Origin: Vineibacter terrae
Lineage (GTDB): Bacteria; Pseudomonadota; Alphaproteobacteria; Reyranellales; Reyranellaceae
Direction of reading: 5' to 3'
DNA length: 64,000 nt
Assembly (NCBI RefSeq): GCF_008039615.1
Contig: NZ_VDUZ01000003.1
Coordinates: 124,001-188,000 of the forward strand
Shown here: positions 7,939 to 16,560 of the stretch, piece by piece
Position numbering within the stretch: position 1 is the stretch's first letter
How the letters are laid out: the number at the start of each line of letters is the position of its first letter
Notes under the pieces: model-generated
Databases searched by the model: none
Told to the model about the DNA's origin: nothing
Seen by the model: the letters and a program-made list of their open reading frames with translations, nothing else
Program-made: the position numbers and the translations under genes

Positions 7939-9254
7939 CGCGCACGCCGCGCCGGGCCGCCGCGGCGGCCGCGCCATCGGCGCCGATCACGGTGACGGTG
8001 GACGCGGTCGGTCCCGGCGGCACGGGGCGCGCGAGCGCGGATGTCGACGGCACGCCGCGCACGCTGTCGATTCCCTATGTGCTGGCCGGCGAGACGGTCG
8101 AGGTCCGCGCCCTGCGGTCGCGGGGTGAGCGGCTCGATACCGAGCTGGTGCGGATCCTGGCGCCAGCGCCGCAGCGGCAGCCTCCGGCGTGCCGGCATTT
8201 CGGCGCCTGTGGCGGCTGTGCTGTCCAGCACTGGCCCGACGACGCCTACGCCGCCTGGAAGGCCGAGGCGCCTGTTTCGGCATTGCGCCACCGCGGCATC
8301 ACGGCGCAGCAGGTCCTGCCGCTGGTGCGCACCGGGCCCGCAACCCGGCGGCGCGCCGATATCGCTCTCAGGCGCACGGCCGACGGGGTGCGCGCCGGCT
8401 TCGCGCGTCGGGCGTCGCACGACATCGTCGATCTCGCCGAATGCCCGGTGCTGATGCCGGCCCTGGTTGCCCTGGTGCCGCCGCTGCGCACGCTGCTGGC
8501 GGCGGTGCTGCCGCGCGCCGCCGCCGCCGAGGCTGTCGTCAACTGGACGGATACCGGCGCCGATGTGCTGCTGGTCCCCGAGGACCGGCTGCCGCTGGAT
8601 CTCGACCGCCGCATGGCCCTGGCCGCGTTTGCCGAGGCCACCGATGCGGCGCGCGTCGCGTGGGGCGGCCGGCGCTCGGCCGAGGTGGTGGCCGCCAGGC
8701 GCGCGCCGCGCCTGCGGCTGGGAGCCGTCGATATCGAGCCGCCGCCGGGGGCGTTCCTGCAGGCCAGCCTGGCCAGCGAAGCCGCGCTGCAGGAAGCGGT
8801 CCGCGACTGGCTGGGTCCGGCGATGCGTGTCGTGGACCTCTATGGCGGTGTCGGCACCCTGTCGCTGGGCCTCGTGCCGCAACGGCGCGTGACCGTCGTC
8901 GAGGGCGACCGTGCCGCGGTCGCCGCCGTCGAGGCCGGCCTGCGCAAGGCGGCGCTGAGCGGCGTCGCGGCGGCGCAGATGCGCGACCTGGCGCGTGACC
9001 CGCTGCCGGCCGAGGAGCTGAATGCCTTCGATGCCGCTGTCTTCGACCCGCCGCGCGCCGGCGCCGCGGCGCAGGCGGCCGAGCTGGCGCGCAGCGGCGT
9101 GCCGACCGTGATCGCGGTGTCCTGCGATCCCGTGAGCTTCGCGCGCGACGCCCAGATGCTGGTGGGTGGCGGCTACCGGCTGGAGCGTCTCATGCCTGTC
9201 GACCAGTTCCTGTGGTCCCCGCACGTCGAGCTCGCCGCCCTGTTCCGGCGATAG
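7914..9254 (+). CDS. 23S rRNA (uracil) methyltransferase-like, RumA/RlmD family
   Basis: A 446-residue SAM-dependent RNA m5U methyltransferase. After a basic, alanine-rich N-terminus comes a TRAM-like region (about 24-85), then the iron-sulfur cysteines C93, C99, C102 and C177 in the C-x5-C-x2-C...C arrangement of RumA. The SAM site is VVDLYGGVGTLSLGL near 306, the FDPPRAG motif follows, and the catalytic Cys is in VIAVSCDP. The ATG chosen lies inside the end of the asparaginase gene. In this family the enzyme methylates U1939 or U747 of 23S rRNA; which one applies here is not certain, so no symbol is given. Confidence 0.88.
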   Translation: MARRRQPVARTPRRAAAAAAPSAPITVTVDAVGPGGTGRASADVDGTPRTLSIPYVLAGETVEVRALRSRGERLDTELVRILAPAPQRQPPACRHFGACGGCAVQHWPDDAYAAWKAEAPVSALRHRGITAQQVLPLVRTGPATRRRADIALRRTADGVRAGFARRASHDIVDLAECPVLMPALVALVPPLRTLLAAVLPRAAAAEAVVNWTDTGADVLLVPEDRLPLDLDRRMALAAFAEATDAARVAWGGRRSAEVVAARRAPRLRLGAVDIEPPPGAFLQASLASEAALQEAVRDWLGPAMRVVDLYGGVGTLSLGLVPQRRVTVVEGDRAAVAAVEAGLRKAALSGVAAAQMRDLARDPLPAEELNAFDAAVFDPPRAGAAAQAAELARSGVPTVIAVSCDPVSFARDAQMLVGGGYRLERLMPVDQFLWSPHVELAALFRR

Positions 9255-9375
9255 CGCCTCCTCGCCCCGCTGCCGCGGGGCGAACCCCAGCCTGCGCGAT
9301 CGCCCCACCCCCGTGACATTCCCGCGCCACCCCGATAGATCAGTCAGGGTTCAGGATCACGCGTGGAGGGCAGCG

Positions 9376-10146
9376 ATGTCGATGTTCGATCTGACAGGCA
9401 AGGTGGCGGTTGTGACCGGCGGCAGCCGCGGCATCGGCCGCTCCATCTGCGAGCAGATGGCGGCGCATGGCGCGAAGGTCGTGGTGTCCAGCCGCAAGCT
9501 GCCGGCCTGCGAGGAGGTCGTCGCCGGCATCAAGGCCAAGGGCGGTCAGGCGGTGGCGGTGGCCGCCAACATCTCCGACAAGACGCAGCTGGAGAACCTG
9601 GTCGCCGAGTCGCGCAAGGCCTATGGCCGCATCGACATCCTGGTCTGCAACGCCGCGGCCAACCCGTATTTCGGCCCCCTGACGGGCCTGAAGGACGACG
9701 TCTTCCACAAGATCATGCAGAACAATGTGCTCAGCAATCTGTGGCTGATGAACGCGGTCGGCCCGGAGATGGCGGAGCGGCGCGACGGCGCCGTCATCAT
9801 CGTGTCCTCGATCGGCGCCCTGGTCGGCTCGGCCCATATCGCCGCCTACAACATGTCCAAGGCGGCCGACCTGTCGCTGGTGAAGTCGCTGGCCATGGAG
9901 TGGGGCAAGCACAACATCCGCATCAACGCCATCGCGCCCGGCCTGATCAAGACCGACTTCGCCCGTGCCTTGTGGGACAACCCGCAGATCCGCTCGGCGC
10001 AGGAGAACAAGGCGGCGCTCAAGCGCATCGGCGAGCCCGATGACATCGGCGGCGTCGCCGTCTTCCTGGCCTCGAAGGCGGGCGCTTTCGTCTGCGGCCA
10101 GGTGATCATCGCCGACGGCGGCGTGATCGGCTCAGGCGCGGAATAG
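9376..10146 (+). CDS. SDR-family oxidoreductase
   Basis: A 256-residue short-chain dehydrogenase/reductase. The cofactor motif TGGSRGIGRSI lies at residues 14-24, the NAG-type motif reads CNAAAN near residue 93, and the catalytic triad is Ser in VSSIG with YNMSK (Y-x3-K) near residue 158. RINAIAPGLIKTDF and the C-terminal VIIADGGVIG are typical of dehydrogenases acting on acyl-CoA or polyol substrates. GGAGGGC precedes the ATG. It stands alone, followed by a family B repeat and the convergent aminotransferase gene. The substrate cannot be told. Confidence 0.9.
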   Translation: MSMFDLTGKVAVVTGGSRGIGRSICEQMAAHGAKVVVSSRKLPACEEVVAGIKAKGGQAVAVAANISDKTQLENLVAESRKAYGRIDILVCNAAANPYFGPLTGLKDDVFHKIMQNNVLSNLWLMNAVGPEMAERRDGAVIIVSSIGALVGSAHIAAYNMSKAADLSLVKSLAMEWGKHNIRINAIAPGLIKTDFARALWDNPQIRSAQENKAALKRIGEPDDIGGVAVFLASKAGAFVCGQVIIADGGVIGSGAE

Positions 10147-10153
10147 CGCGAAG

Positions 10154-10281
10154 CCTCCTCCCCAGCGCAGCTGGGGAGGAGCCCGAAGGGCGGAGGGGAG
10201 GCGACGTGGTCTCTGTGACGAAGATCCCGTCGGTTCCCCCTCCGGCCTTCGGCCACCTCCCCCAACTTGCGTTGGGGGAGG
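10154..10281. repeat. Family B repeat between convergent genes
   Basis: The left half holds a hairpin CCTCCCCAGC...GCTGGGGAGG and a GCCCGAAGGGC hairpin; the right half mirrors them (GGCCTTCGGCC, then CCTCCCCC...GGGGGAGG). It fills nearly all of the 143 bases between the stop codons of the SDR and DegT genes, so it could serve as a bidirectional terminator, although no T-tract is present. Confidence 0.75.
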
Positions 10282-10289
10282 CAACGCCC

Positions 10290-11450
10290 TCACGCGCCAT
10301 AGAAATCGGCGATGGCGGCGCAGATGACGTCGACCTCCGCGATCGACAAGGTGGGGTGGATCGGCAGGCAGACACCGTGGTCCCAGCCATAGGTTGCATT
10401 GGGGAACGCGGCGTCGTCGGCCGGCGGCGCGCCGGCATGCGCGGCAAGGCCGGGCTGGCGATGCATGGGATAGAAGAACGACCGTGTCTCGACGCCGGCG
10501 GCCTCGAGGTGCGCCATCAGCGCGCGCACGTTCTGGGCCATCAGCACGCAGCGGAACGGCACATGCCCAGCATGCGGCGCCGCGCCCAGCACCCGCACCT
10601 GCGGCACGCCGGCGAGATGGTCGCGGTAGCGGCGCCACAGCCTTGCCTTGCGGCTGATCACCATGTCGAGCCGCGCCAGCTGGGCCAGCCCGATGGCGCA
10701 TTGCAGGTCGGTCATGCGGAAGTTGTAGCCCACCGCCTCGTGGATGAAGGAGCCGCGCTGCAGGCGCCCCTGGTTGCGCAGCAGCCGCAGCCGCTCGTGC
10801 ACGGCCGGATCGCGGCATGCGACGTAGCCGCCTTCGCCCGTCGTGATCGTCTTGTCGGCGAAGAACGAGAAGCAGCCGACGTCACCCAGGCTGCCGACAT
10901 GGTGGTTCCCGAACGTGACGCCGATGCCCTGCGCGGCGTCCTCGATCACGGCCAGCTTATGCCGGCGCGCGAACTCAAGGACCGCCGTCATGTCGCAGGC
11001 GGTGCCGAACAGGTGCACCGGCATGATGGCGCGCGTGCGCGGCGACAGATGCTGGCCGGCCCGGCCCATGTCGATCTGGAACGTCTGGTCCTCGACATCG
11101 ACGAAGACCGGCGCCGCGCCCACCATCAGCACCGCGGTGGCCGACCCGATGAACGTGGTGTCGGGCACCAGCACTTCATCGCCGGGGCCGATGCCCAGCG
11201 CCATCAGGCCCAGGGCCAGCGCCAGCGTGCCGTTGGGCGCCAGCACGCCATGGGTTGATCCGATCAGGCCGTTGAGCTTCTCGCAGAACGCCTGGGCGTG
11301 CCTGCCCTCGGTGATCCAGCCATCGCGCATGACATCGATGACAGCATCGATCTCGGCCTCGCCCAGCCACGGACGCACTTGCGTGATGCGCCTTGGTTCA
11401 TCCGAAATGGTCGGTGCGGAAATATCAATAGCGTGAATAATGTCGGTCAT
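10290..11450 (-). CDS. DegT/DnrJ/EryC1 sugar aminotransferase
   Basis: A 386-residue PLP-dependent aminotransferase of the type that makes 3- or 4-amino-4,6-dideoxy sugars (perosamine, QuiNAc4N and similar) from NDP-keto sugars. The PLP-binding Lys200 lies in SFFADKTITTGEGG, with the upstream EDAAQGIG motif near residue 170 binding the cofactor. Early features include WITEG near residue 45 and VPDTTFIGSATAV near 95. It is divergent from the MDR oxidoreductase gene, with 85 bases between starts. No sugar cluster adjoins it; the nearest glycan genes lie about 24 kb away at 34917-37182. A role in cell-surface polysaccharide is inferred from the family. Confidence 0.88.
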   Translation of the reverse strand: MTDIIHAIDISAPTISDEPRRITQVRPWLGEAEIDAVIDVMRDGWITEGRHAQAFCEKLNGLIGSTHGVLAPNGTLALALGLMALGIGPGDEVLVPDTTFIGSATAVLMVGAAPVFVDVEDQTFQIDMGRAGQHLSPRTRAIMPVHLFGTACDMTAVLEFARRHKLAVIEDAAQGIGVTFGNHHVGSLGDVGCFSFFADKTITTGEGGYVACRDPAVHERLRLLRNQGRLQRGSFIHEAVGYNFRMTDLQCAIGLAQLARLDMVISRKARLWRRYRDHLAGVPQVRVLGAAPHAGHVPFRCVLMAQNVRALMAHLEAAGVETRSFFYPMHRQPGLAAHAGAPPADDAAFPNATYGWDHGVCLPIHPTLSIAEVDVICAAIADFYGA

Positions 11451-11535
11451 TCATTCGACGTTAGCTGCAAAGCCGGTGCAGGTCTTGGTCGGTTCCCGTG
11501 ATCAAGTGGTGACGCCGGCAACCATGAGGACAGCC

Positions 11536-12555
11536 ATGCAGAACAGCCGACATGTCGTTCTCGCCCGCCAGCCGCAGGGGCAGCCCGTGCCGGCGGACTT
11601 CGCCGTGCAGGCCCGCACCTTGCCGGACCTGCCGGCGGGCCGCGTGCGGGTGGAGGTCCTCTACGCCACGGCCAATCCGGGGAGCCGCAACCGGCTGTCG
11701 GGGCAGGCGTCGTACGCCCGCGGCATGGCGCTGGGCGAGACCATGGAGGGGCCCGCCGTCGGCCGGATCGTGCAGTCGCGCAATCCCGATTTCCAGGCCG
11801 GCGAGCTGGTGTCGGGGCCGTTCGGCTGGGCGGAGCATGTCCAGGTGAGCGGCCGCGGCCTGCGCCGCGTGCCTGCCGACACACCCTCGGTCAGCGCCTG
11901 GGCCGGGATCCTCAGCATCCCCGGCCTCACCGGCTATTTCGGCCTGCGCGACACCGGCGCGGCCAAGGCAGGAGAGACCGTCCTGATATCGTCGGCGGCC
12001 GGGCCGGTCGGCGCGACGGCCGGGCAGATCGCGCGCCTAATGGGGTGCCGGGTCATCGGCATCGCATCAGGGGCGCAGAAGCTGCGATGGCTGCGCGAGG
12101 TCGCGGGCTTCGACGCGGTCGTCGATCGTGCCGGCGCCGCCACGGCCGACGACCTGGCGGCGCGCATCGCCGCTGCGGCACCCGACGGCGTCGATCTCTA
12201 CTTCGACAATGTCGGCGGCCCGCTGCTCGATGCCGCGATCGCCAACCTGCGGCTCAAGGGCCGGATCGTGATCTCCGGCCAGATCTCCGACTACAACACC
12301 GCGCCGGAGCAGCGCTACGGCACGCGCCGGGTCGATTCGTTCATCAGCAAGCGGCTGCGCATGGAAGGCCTGGTGGTGTTCGATTTCGCCGACCGCTTCG
12401 ACGAAGCCACGACGGCCATGACCGGCTGGATCCGCGACGGCCGGCTGAAGTTCAAGGAGCACATCGTCGACGGCCTGGAGGCGCTGCCCGCGCTGTTCTG
12501 CGCCCAGATGCGCGGCGAGATCTTCGGCCGGGCGCTGGCCCGGCTGGCGTCGTGA
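11536..12555 (+). CDS. Zinc-independent MDR oxidoreductase (NADP-dependent alkenal/one reductase type)
   Basis: A 339-residue medium-chain dehydrogenase/reductase lacking the zinc-ligand pattern of alcohol dehydrogenases. The Rossmann segment is VLISSAAGPVGATAGQIARL near residue 150, followed by FDNVGGPLLD and GQISDYN, the signature region of the prostaglandin/leukotriene-type double-bond reductases that use NADPH to reduce alpha,beta-unsaturated ketones. The ATG with GAGGA upstream gives the usual family length; upstream ATG codons would add 4 or 32 residues. Its stop overlaps the next start (GTGA), indicating translational coupling to the acyl-CoA-dehydrogenase-like gene. Confidence 0.85.
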   Translation: MQNSRHVVLARQPQGQPVPADFAVQARTLPDLPAGRVRVEVLYATANPGSRNRLSGQASYARGMALGETMEGPAVGRIVQSRNPDFQAGELVSGPFGWAEHVQVSGRGLRRVPADTPSVSAWAGILSIPGLTGYFGLRDTGAAKAGETVLISSAAGPVGATAGQIARLMGCRVIGIASGAQKLRWLREVAGFDAVVDRAGAATADDLAARIAAAAPDGVDLYFDNVGGPLLDAAIANLRLKGRIVISGQISDYNTAPEQRYGTRRVDSFISKRLRMEGLVVFDFADRFDEATTAMTGWIRDGRLKFKEHIVDGLEALPALFCAQMRGEIFGRALARLAS

Positions 12556-13730
12556 CGGCCTCGGCGGCCGCGCCGGGCGGCCATCCCGTGCTCGATGCCC
12601 TGAACGACGTCCTGCCGGGGATCGCGGCGCGCGCCGAGGAGATCGAGCGCGCGCGGCAGCTGCCGGCGGAGATCGCCCGCATGCTGATCGAGACTGGCGT
12701 CTTCAAGCTGTGCGTGCCGGCGGCGCTGGGCGGGCATGAGGCGCATCCGCTGGTGCTGATGCGCGCCATCGAGGCGGCGTCGAGCGCCGACGGCTCGACC
12801 GGCTGGAACGTGATGATCGGCGCCACGTCGGGCACGACCGCGGCCTATCTCGCGCCCGACGCGGCGCAGCTGATTCACGGCGACGCCAAGGCCGTGACCG
12901 GTGGCATCTTCGCGCCGCGCGGCAAGGCGGTGCGCGACGGCGACAGCTGGCGCGTGTCGGGCCATTGGCAATGGGCCAGCGGCAACAGCCATTGCCGCTG
13001 GATGAAGGCGGGCTGCGTCGCGTGGGAGGAGGGCAGGCCGCGCATGGTGCGCGAGGGCGTGCCCGAGGTGCTGACCGTCTACGTGCCGCGCGAGCGCATC
13101 ACGTTCGATGACAACTGGCATACGTCCGGGCTGTGCGGCACCGGCTCGTGCGACATGCGCATCGACGACGTTGTCGTGCCGGCATCGCACGCCGTGTCGT
13201 TGACCCGCGACAGGCCGCGCATCGATGGCCCTCTCTACCGCTTTCCGGTGTTCGGCCTGCTCGCCCTGGGCTGCGGCGCGGTCGCGCTGGGCATCGCGCG
13301 CGGCGCCATCGAGGATCTGCGCACCCTGGCCGGCGCCAAGGTGCCGGCGCTCAGCCGTCGGCCGCTGGCCGAGCGCGCCGGCACGCAAAGCGATATCGCG
13401 CGCGCCGAGGCGCTGGTGCGCGCGGCCCGTGCCTTCGTGGTCGAGGCCATCACCGTGGCCTGGGAGCAGGCGGCGCGCGGCACCGGGATCGGCGTCGAGG
13501 ACCGCATGGCGCTGCGCCTGGCCGCCACGCACGCGACCGAGGCGGCGGCGAAGGCGGTCGACATCTGCTACACCCTGGCTGGCGGCACGTCGGTCTATCG
13601 CGCCAGCTCCCTGCAGCGCCGCTTCCGCGACGTGCACGTCGTGACCCAGCACATGATGGTGGCGCCGCCCAGCTACGAGCTGGCCGGCCGCGTCCTGGTC
13701 CGCCTGCCCACCGACGCCTCGATGTTGTGA
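12552..13730 (+). CDS. Acyl-CoA dehydrogenase-like flavoprotein (HsaA/HpaB-like group D)
   Basis: A 392-residue protein with the acyl-CoA dehydrogenase fold. The N-terminal helical part (about 10-120) includes FKLCVPAALGGHEAHPL, the central beta domain includes GHWQWASGNSHCRW, and the C-terminal four-helix bundle belongs to the type 2 group that contains flavin-dependent monooxygenases such as HsaA and pigment-biosynthesis hydroxylases. The usual acyl-CoA dehydrogenase catalytic Glu context is not evident, so a two-component hydroxylase or desulfurisation-type enzyme is at least as likely as a true dehydrogenase. The GTG start overlaps the stop of the upstream reductase. No flavin reductase gene lies next to it. 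Confidence 0.75.
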   Translation: MTASAAAPGGHPVLDALNDVLPGIAARAEEIERARQLPAEIARMLIETGVFKLCVPAALGGHEAHPLVLMRAIEAASSADGSTGWNVMIGATSGTTAAYLAPDAAQLIHGDAKAVTGGIFAPRGKAVRDGDSWRVSGHWQWASGNSHCRWMKAGCVAWEEGRPRMVREGVPEVLTVYVPRERITFDDNWHTSGLCGTGSCDMRIDDVVVPASHAVSLTRDRPRIDGPLYRFPVFGLLALGCGAVALGIARGAIEDLRTLAGAKVPALSRRPLAERAGTQSDIARAEALVRAARAFVVEAITVAWEQAARGTGIGVEDRMALRLAATHATEAAAKAVDICYTLAGGTSVYRASSLQRRFRDVHVVTQHMMVAPPSYELAGRVLVRLPTDASML

Positions 13731-13969
13731 GCCCATCCTTCCCTGCCGGGCTCTACGGTATTCACGTCATCCCGAGCGCAGCGAGCGGCCGGCGCCACCT
13801 CGATGCCGTCGACCAGATCACGCCCGAGTTCGCAGGCGTCTATCGCCGCTCCCACGCTTGCCCGATGCGCACGATCCCGCCGGGGCTGCAGCACCGGGCC
13901 CGCGGACACGCGGCCTTGGGCCAGCGCACCTCTTCGCCCGTCAACGCGTTCCGGCGGGAGTCCATCACC
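13731..13969. other. Intergenic stretch with a family A fragment
   Basis: Between the flavoprotein stop and the end of the convergent orphan gene. It contains a solitary left end of a family A element, GTCATCCCGAGCGCAGCGAG at 13766-13785, with no right arm. Nothing else recognisable is seen. Confidence 0.6.
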
Positions 13970-14887
13970 TCATGAGCTGAGCGTCACCAATTGATGCGCG
14001 AAGTCCTTCTGATCCGACGTGGGCACCAGGCTGGTGCTGCTGGAGGAGAGGACCTGAGCATAGATGGCGTAGATGACGGAGGCGTTGAGCGCGATCGCAG
14101 GCACGCTCGTTGGCAGCTTCTGGGTGGCGATGGCCTTCACCGCGTCGTCCGCCGTATGACCATGATTGATGTTCCACAGCGCATAGGCGACGGAGGCAGG
14201 ATAATCGTAGCCGCACATGCTCTCGATCACCGCCTGATTGACGTCCGCCCCGACCAGCACCGGCGAGATGTTGCTGGCATTGCCGGTGTCGGCGATATCG
14301 TCGATGAATTTCGTGAGCGCCAGCTTGTAGCTGGCATAGGCATCGACGTTGAACTGCGATCCCGCGGTGAAGGTATCGCCAATGCTGGCGATATCGGCGG
14401 CGAGCGCCGAGCCCTCGTTGAATCCCAGCGAGGAGACGTTGGCGTAGAGCGCCGCGCCGTTCACCTCTACGTTGGCGGCGAACTCCGAGATGCTCGAGCT
14501 TGCCGAGGCGCTGGCGCTGGCGAAGGCCAGGACGATGCGGAATCCGTACCCGCCATAAAGGTTCGCCACCACGCCGTTGGGATCGAACTGCGATTGGTCG
14601 GTCATCGGCAGCGCGCTGTAGTAGATGTACTCGTAGACAAAGAACTGAAGTGTGGCAGAGGCCTTCGCCTGGAAGTAGGTGGAATAGCCCAGGCTCGCCG
14701 CCAGCGACGCGTTCAGGGAGTACACGTTGATCTGCTGGTTCTGGTAGTTGCCCCCCGAGGGCGGCGGGAACACGAGTCCCGTCGGATTGCGCACGCCATA
14801 GGAGCTCAGCGGCGAAAGCTCGGCCGGCATGGGAAGTTGCCATGGCGCCTGACTCGGTGACAGCAGAGGCAGCAGACTGACGGACAT
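13970..14887 (-). CDS. Hypothetical protein (orphan), divergent from papain-fold gene
   Basis: A 305-residue protein I do not recognise. The ATG chosen has GAGGTAAAG upstream; a longer reading upstream gives implausible sequence. It has no signal peptide or clear membrane helix. Residues 1-55 are rich in Pro and Ser. The middle (about 60-165) alternates small and aromatic residues, with YGGYGFRIVLAF followed by a Ser/Ala run (SASASASSS) and FAANVEVNGAAL, which looks beta-strand rich. The C-terminal third looks helical and contains a single Cys. Codon use is less GC-extreme than the neighbours. Head-to-head with the papain-fold gene across 194 bases, it may be a functional partner, possibly an effector, delivery or immunity protein; that is inference only. 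Confidence 0.7.
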   Translation of the reverse strand: MSVSLLPLLSPSQAPWQLPMPAELSPLSSYGVRNPTGLVFPPPSGGNYQNQQINVYSLNASLAASLGYSTYFQAKASATLQFFVYEYIYYSALPMTDQSQFDPNGVVANLYGGYGFRIVLAFASASASASSSISEFAANVEVNGAALYANVSSLGFNEGSALAADIASIGDTFTAGSQFNVDAYASYKLALTKFIDDIADTGNASNISPVLVGADVNQAVIESMCGYDYPASVAYALWNINHGHTADDAVKAIATQKLPTSVPAIALNASVIYAIYAQVLSSSSTSLVPTSDQKDFAHQLVTLSS

Positions 14888-15081
14888 CTTTACCTCGATG
14901 GGACAGAGCGCGAAATCCCGCTTGCCGCGGACGAGGCGGCATACTGTTTCCCGTCCCTCAGCGAGCGAGGCTGGCAGCATCCCATCGTCAAGGTTGAGTC
15001 GACAAGAAAAATCGCATAGCGTATTCAAAAATATGATGACGACAGTGCCGTGCTGGAGTCAGGCCGATATGGGGAGGGGCA

Positions 15082-15552
15082 ATGTGCGGCGGCTTCGACG
15101 TGACGCGCAGCGGATGGGTCAACAGCTGGAGCGGCCATACGACGAACTGCTATTACTGCTGTGTCGCCTACCTGCTCAACATGACGACGGAGGCGCTATT
15201 CAGGCGCAGCCAGATCATGCAGGAGGACTCCGGCACGCTGCGTGATGTCAACCTGCTGTTCGCAGAGGCGCTTTCGCCCCGTGACGCGGCGAAGGTTGTC
15301 TCGCATACATTCTTTGCGCCCGATCTTGAGGGTCAGATCGGCGTCTTCATGCGCAGCCTCACCTTCGGCGACGCTGTTGGCTTCGGCTACACCCGCCCCG
15401 ATGGCACGGGGCATATGGTGGTTGTCAGTCGGCATGACCTGAACGGACACAACATCTACTTCGACGTCCAGAACAGCACGATGCCCGAGCTCTTCCCGCC
15501 CGAAGGCGGCGACTTCGTTCAGGCTACCCTCTTCTACAAGTCCCATCCCTGA
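15082..15552 (+). CDS. Small papain-fold (Tox-PL-like) protein, putative cysteine protease or deamidase
   Basis: A 156-residue protein with the residue spacing of the papain-fold toxin (Tox-PL) family: Asn22-Cys23 in TTNCYYCCVAYLLN at the start of a helix, then Gly110-His111 in GTGHMVVVS, then Asp128 and Gln130 in NIYFDVQNS. That Cys-His-Asp order with D-x-Q is typical of predicted glutamine deamidases or proteases in polymorphic toxins and secreted effectors. Here the domain stands alone, with only about 20 residues before the Cys and no signal peptide. A GGGGAGGGG ribosome site precedes the ATG. It is divergent from an orphan gene. Enzymatic function is inferred from motif order; no similarity search was run. 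Confidence 0.65.
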   Translation: MCGGFDVTRSGWVNSWSGHTTNCYYCCVAYLLNMTTEALFRRSQIMQEDSGTLRDVNLLFAEALSPRDAAKVVSHTFFAPDLEGQIGVFMRSLTFGDAVGFGYTRPDGTGHMVVVSRHDLNGHNIYFDVQNSTMPELFPPEGGDFVQATLFYKSHP

Positions 15553-15643
15553 CGCACCGTCGGCCATAGACAGCATGCCCCGACCGGACCGCTCGCATTG
15601 GGTATGCTAAGCCTGTCCGGCCACTTGCTGCCAAGGAGTGCCC

Positions 15644-16513
15644 ATGTTCGAAGGCTTTCAGAGCCAGACGATCGATGTCGGCGAGACCATGATCAACGCC
15701 CTGGTCGGCGGCGCGGGCGCGCCGCTGCTGCTGCTGCACGGCTATCCCCAGACGCATGTGATGTGGCACCGCATCGCGCCGGCGCTGGCCGAGCGCTTCA
15801 CGGTCGTGGCCACCGACCTGCGCGGCTATGGCGACAGCGGCGTGCCGGCGTCGAGCGACGATCATTTCAGCTTCTCCAAGCGCGCCACCGCGGCCGACCA
15901 GGTGAAGGTGATGGAACGGCTCGGGCATCGCCGGTTCATGGTTGCAGGCCACGACCGCGGCGCGCGCGTCACGCACCGGCTGGTGCTCGACTGGCCTGAC
16001 CGCGTCAGCCGGGCCGCGGTGCTCGACATCGTGCCCACGCCGCATGTCTTCGCCCATGTCGACAAGACGCTGGCCACGGCCTACTGGCACTGGTTCTTCC
16101 TGATCCAGAAAGCCGACCTGCCCGAGCGCATGATCGGCGCCGACCCGGACTTCTACCTGCAGCGCCTGCTGGGCGGGCTCACCCAGACCGAGGCGATCAC
16201 CGCCGAGGCCTTCGCCGAGTACCGCCGCTGCTTTGCGCAGGAGGCGCGCATCCACGCCACCTGCGAGGACTACCGCGCCGGCGCCAGCATCGACCTCGAG
16301 CACCATGCAGCCGACCACGGCCGCAAGATCACCTGCCCGCTGCTGGTGCTGTGGGGCGCCAGCAGTGGCGTCGGACGCATGTACAAGCCGCTCGAGGTGT
16401 GGCGCGGCTGGGCTGACGACGTCAGCGGCCAGGCCGTGCCGGGCGGCCATTTCCTGCCCGAGGAGGCGCCGCGCGAGACGCTGGATGCCATGCTGGCGTT
16501 CTTCGGGCAGTGA
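15644..16513 (+). CDS. Haloacetate/fluoroacetate dehalogenase-like alpha/beta hydrolase
   Basis: A 289-residue hydrolase closely resembling fluoroacetate dehalogenases. The nucleophile elbow is GHDRGAR with Asp104 followed by Arg105 and Arg108, the halide-binding YWHWFF segment lies near 146-151, and the conserved CEDYRAGASID comes near 215-225. The catalytic His is about 269 in GGHFLPEEAP. These match the Asp nucleophile, paired Arg, His-Trp and Tyr residues known to bind carboxylate and fluoride in the Rhodopseudomonas enzyme. An Asp nucleophile instead of Ser excludes ordinary esterases. Epoxide hydrolase is the main alternative, but the Arg pair argues for haloacid substrates. AAGGAG precedes the ATG. 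Confidence 0.75.
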   Translation: MFEGFQSQTIDVGETMINALVGGAGAPLLLLHGYPQTHVMWHRIAPALAERFTVVATDLRGYGDSGVPASSDDHFSFSKRATAADQVKVMERLGHRRFMVAGHDRGARVTHRLVLDWPDRVSRAAVLDIVPTPHVFAHVDKTLATAYWHWFFLIQKADLPERMIGADPDFYLQRLLGGLTQTEAITAEAFAEYRRCFAQEARIHATCEDYRAGASIDLEHHAADHGRKITCPLLVLWGASSGVGRMYKPLEVWRGWADDVSGQAVPGGHFLPEEAPRETLDAMLAFFGQ

Positions 16514-16560
16514 GGGGCAAGACCGCAAGAACCGCTGCGCGAGGCTTGAGGGAGAGGGCG

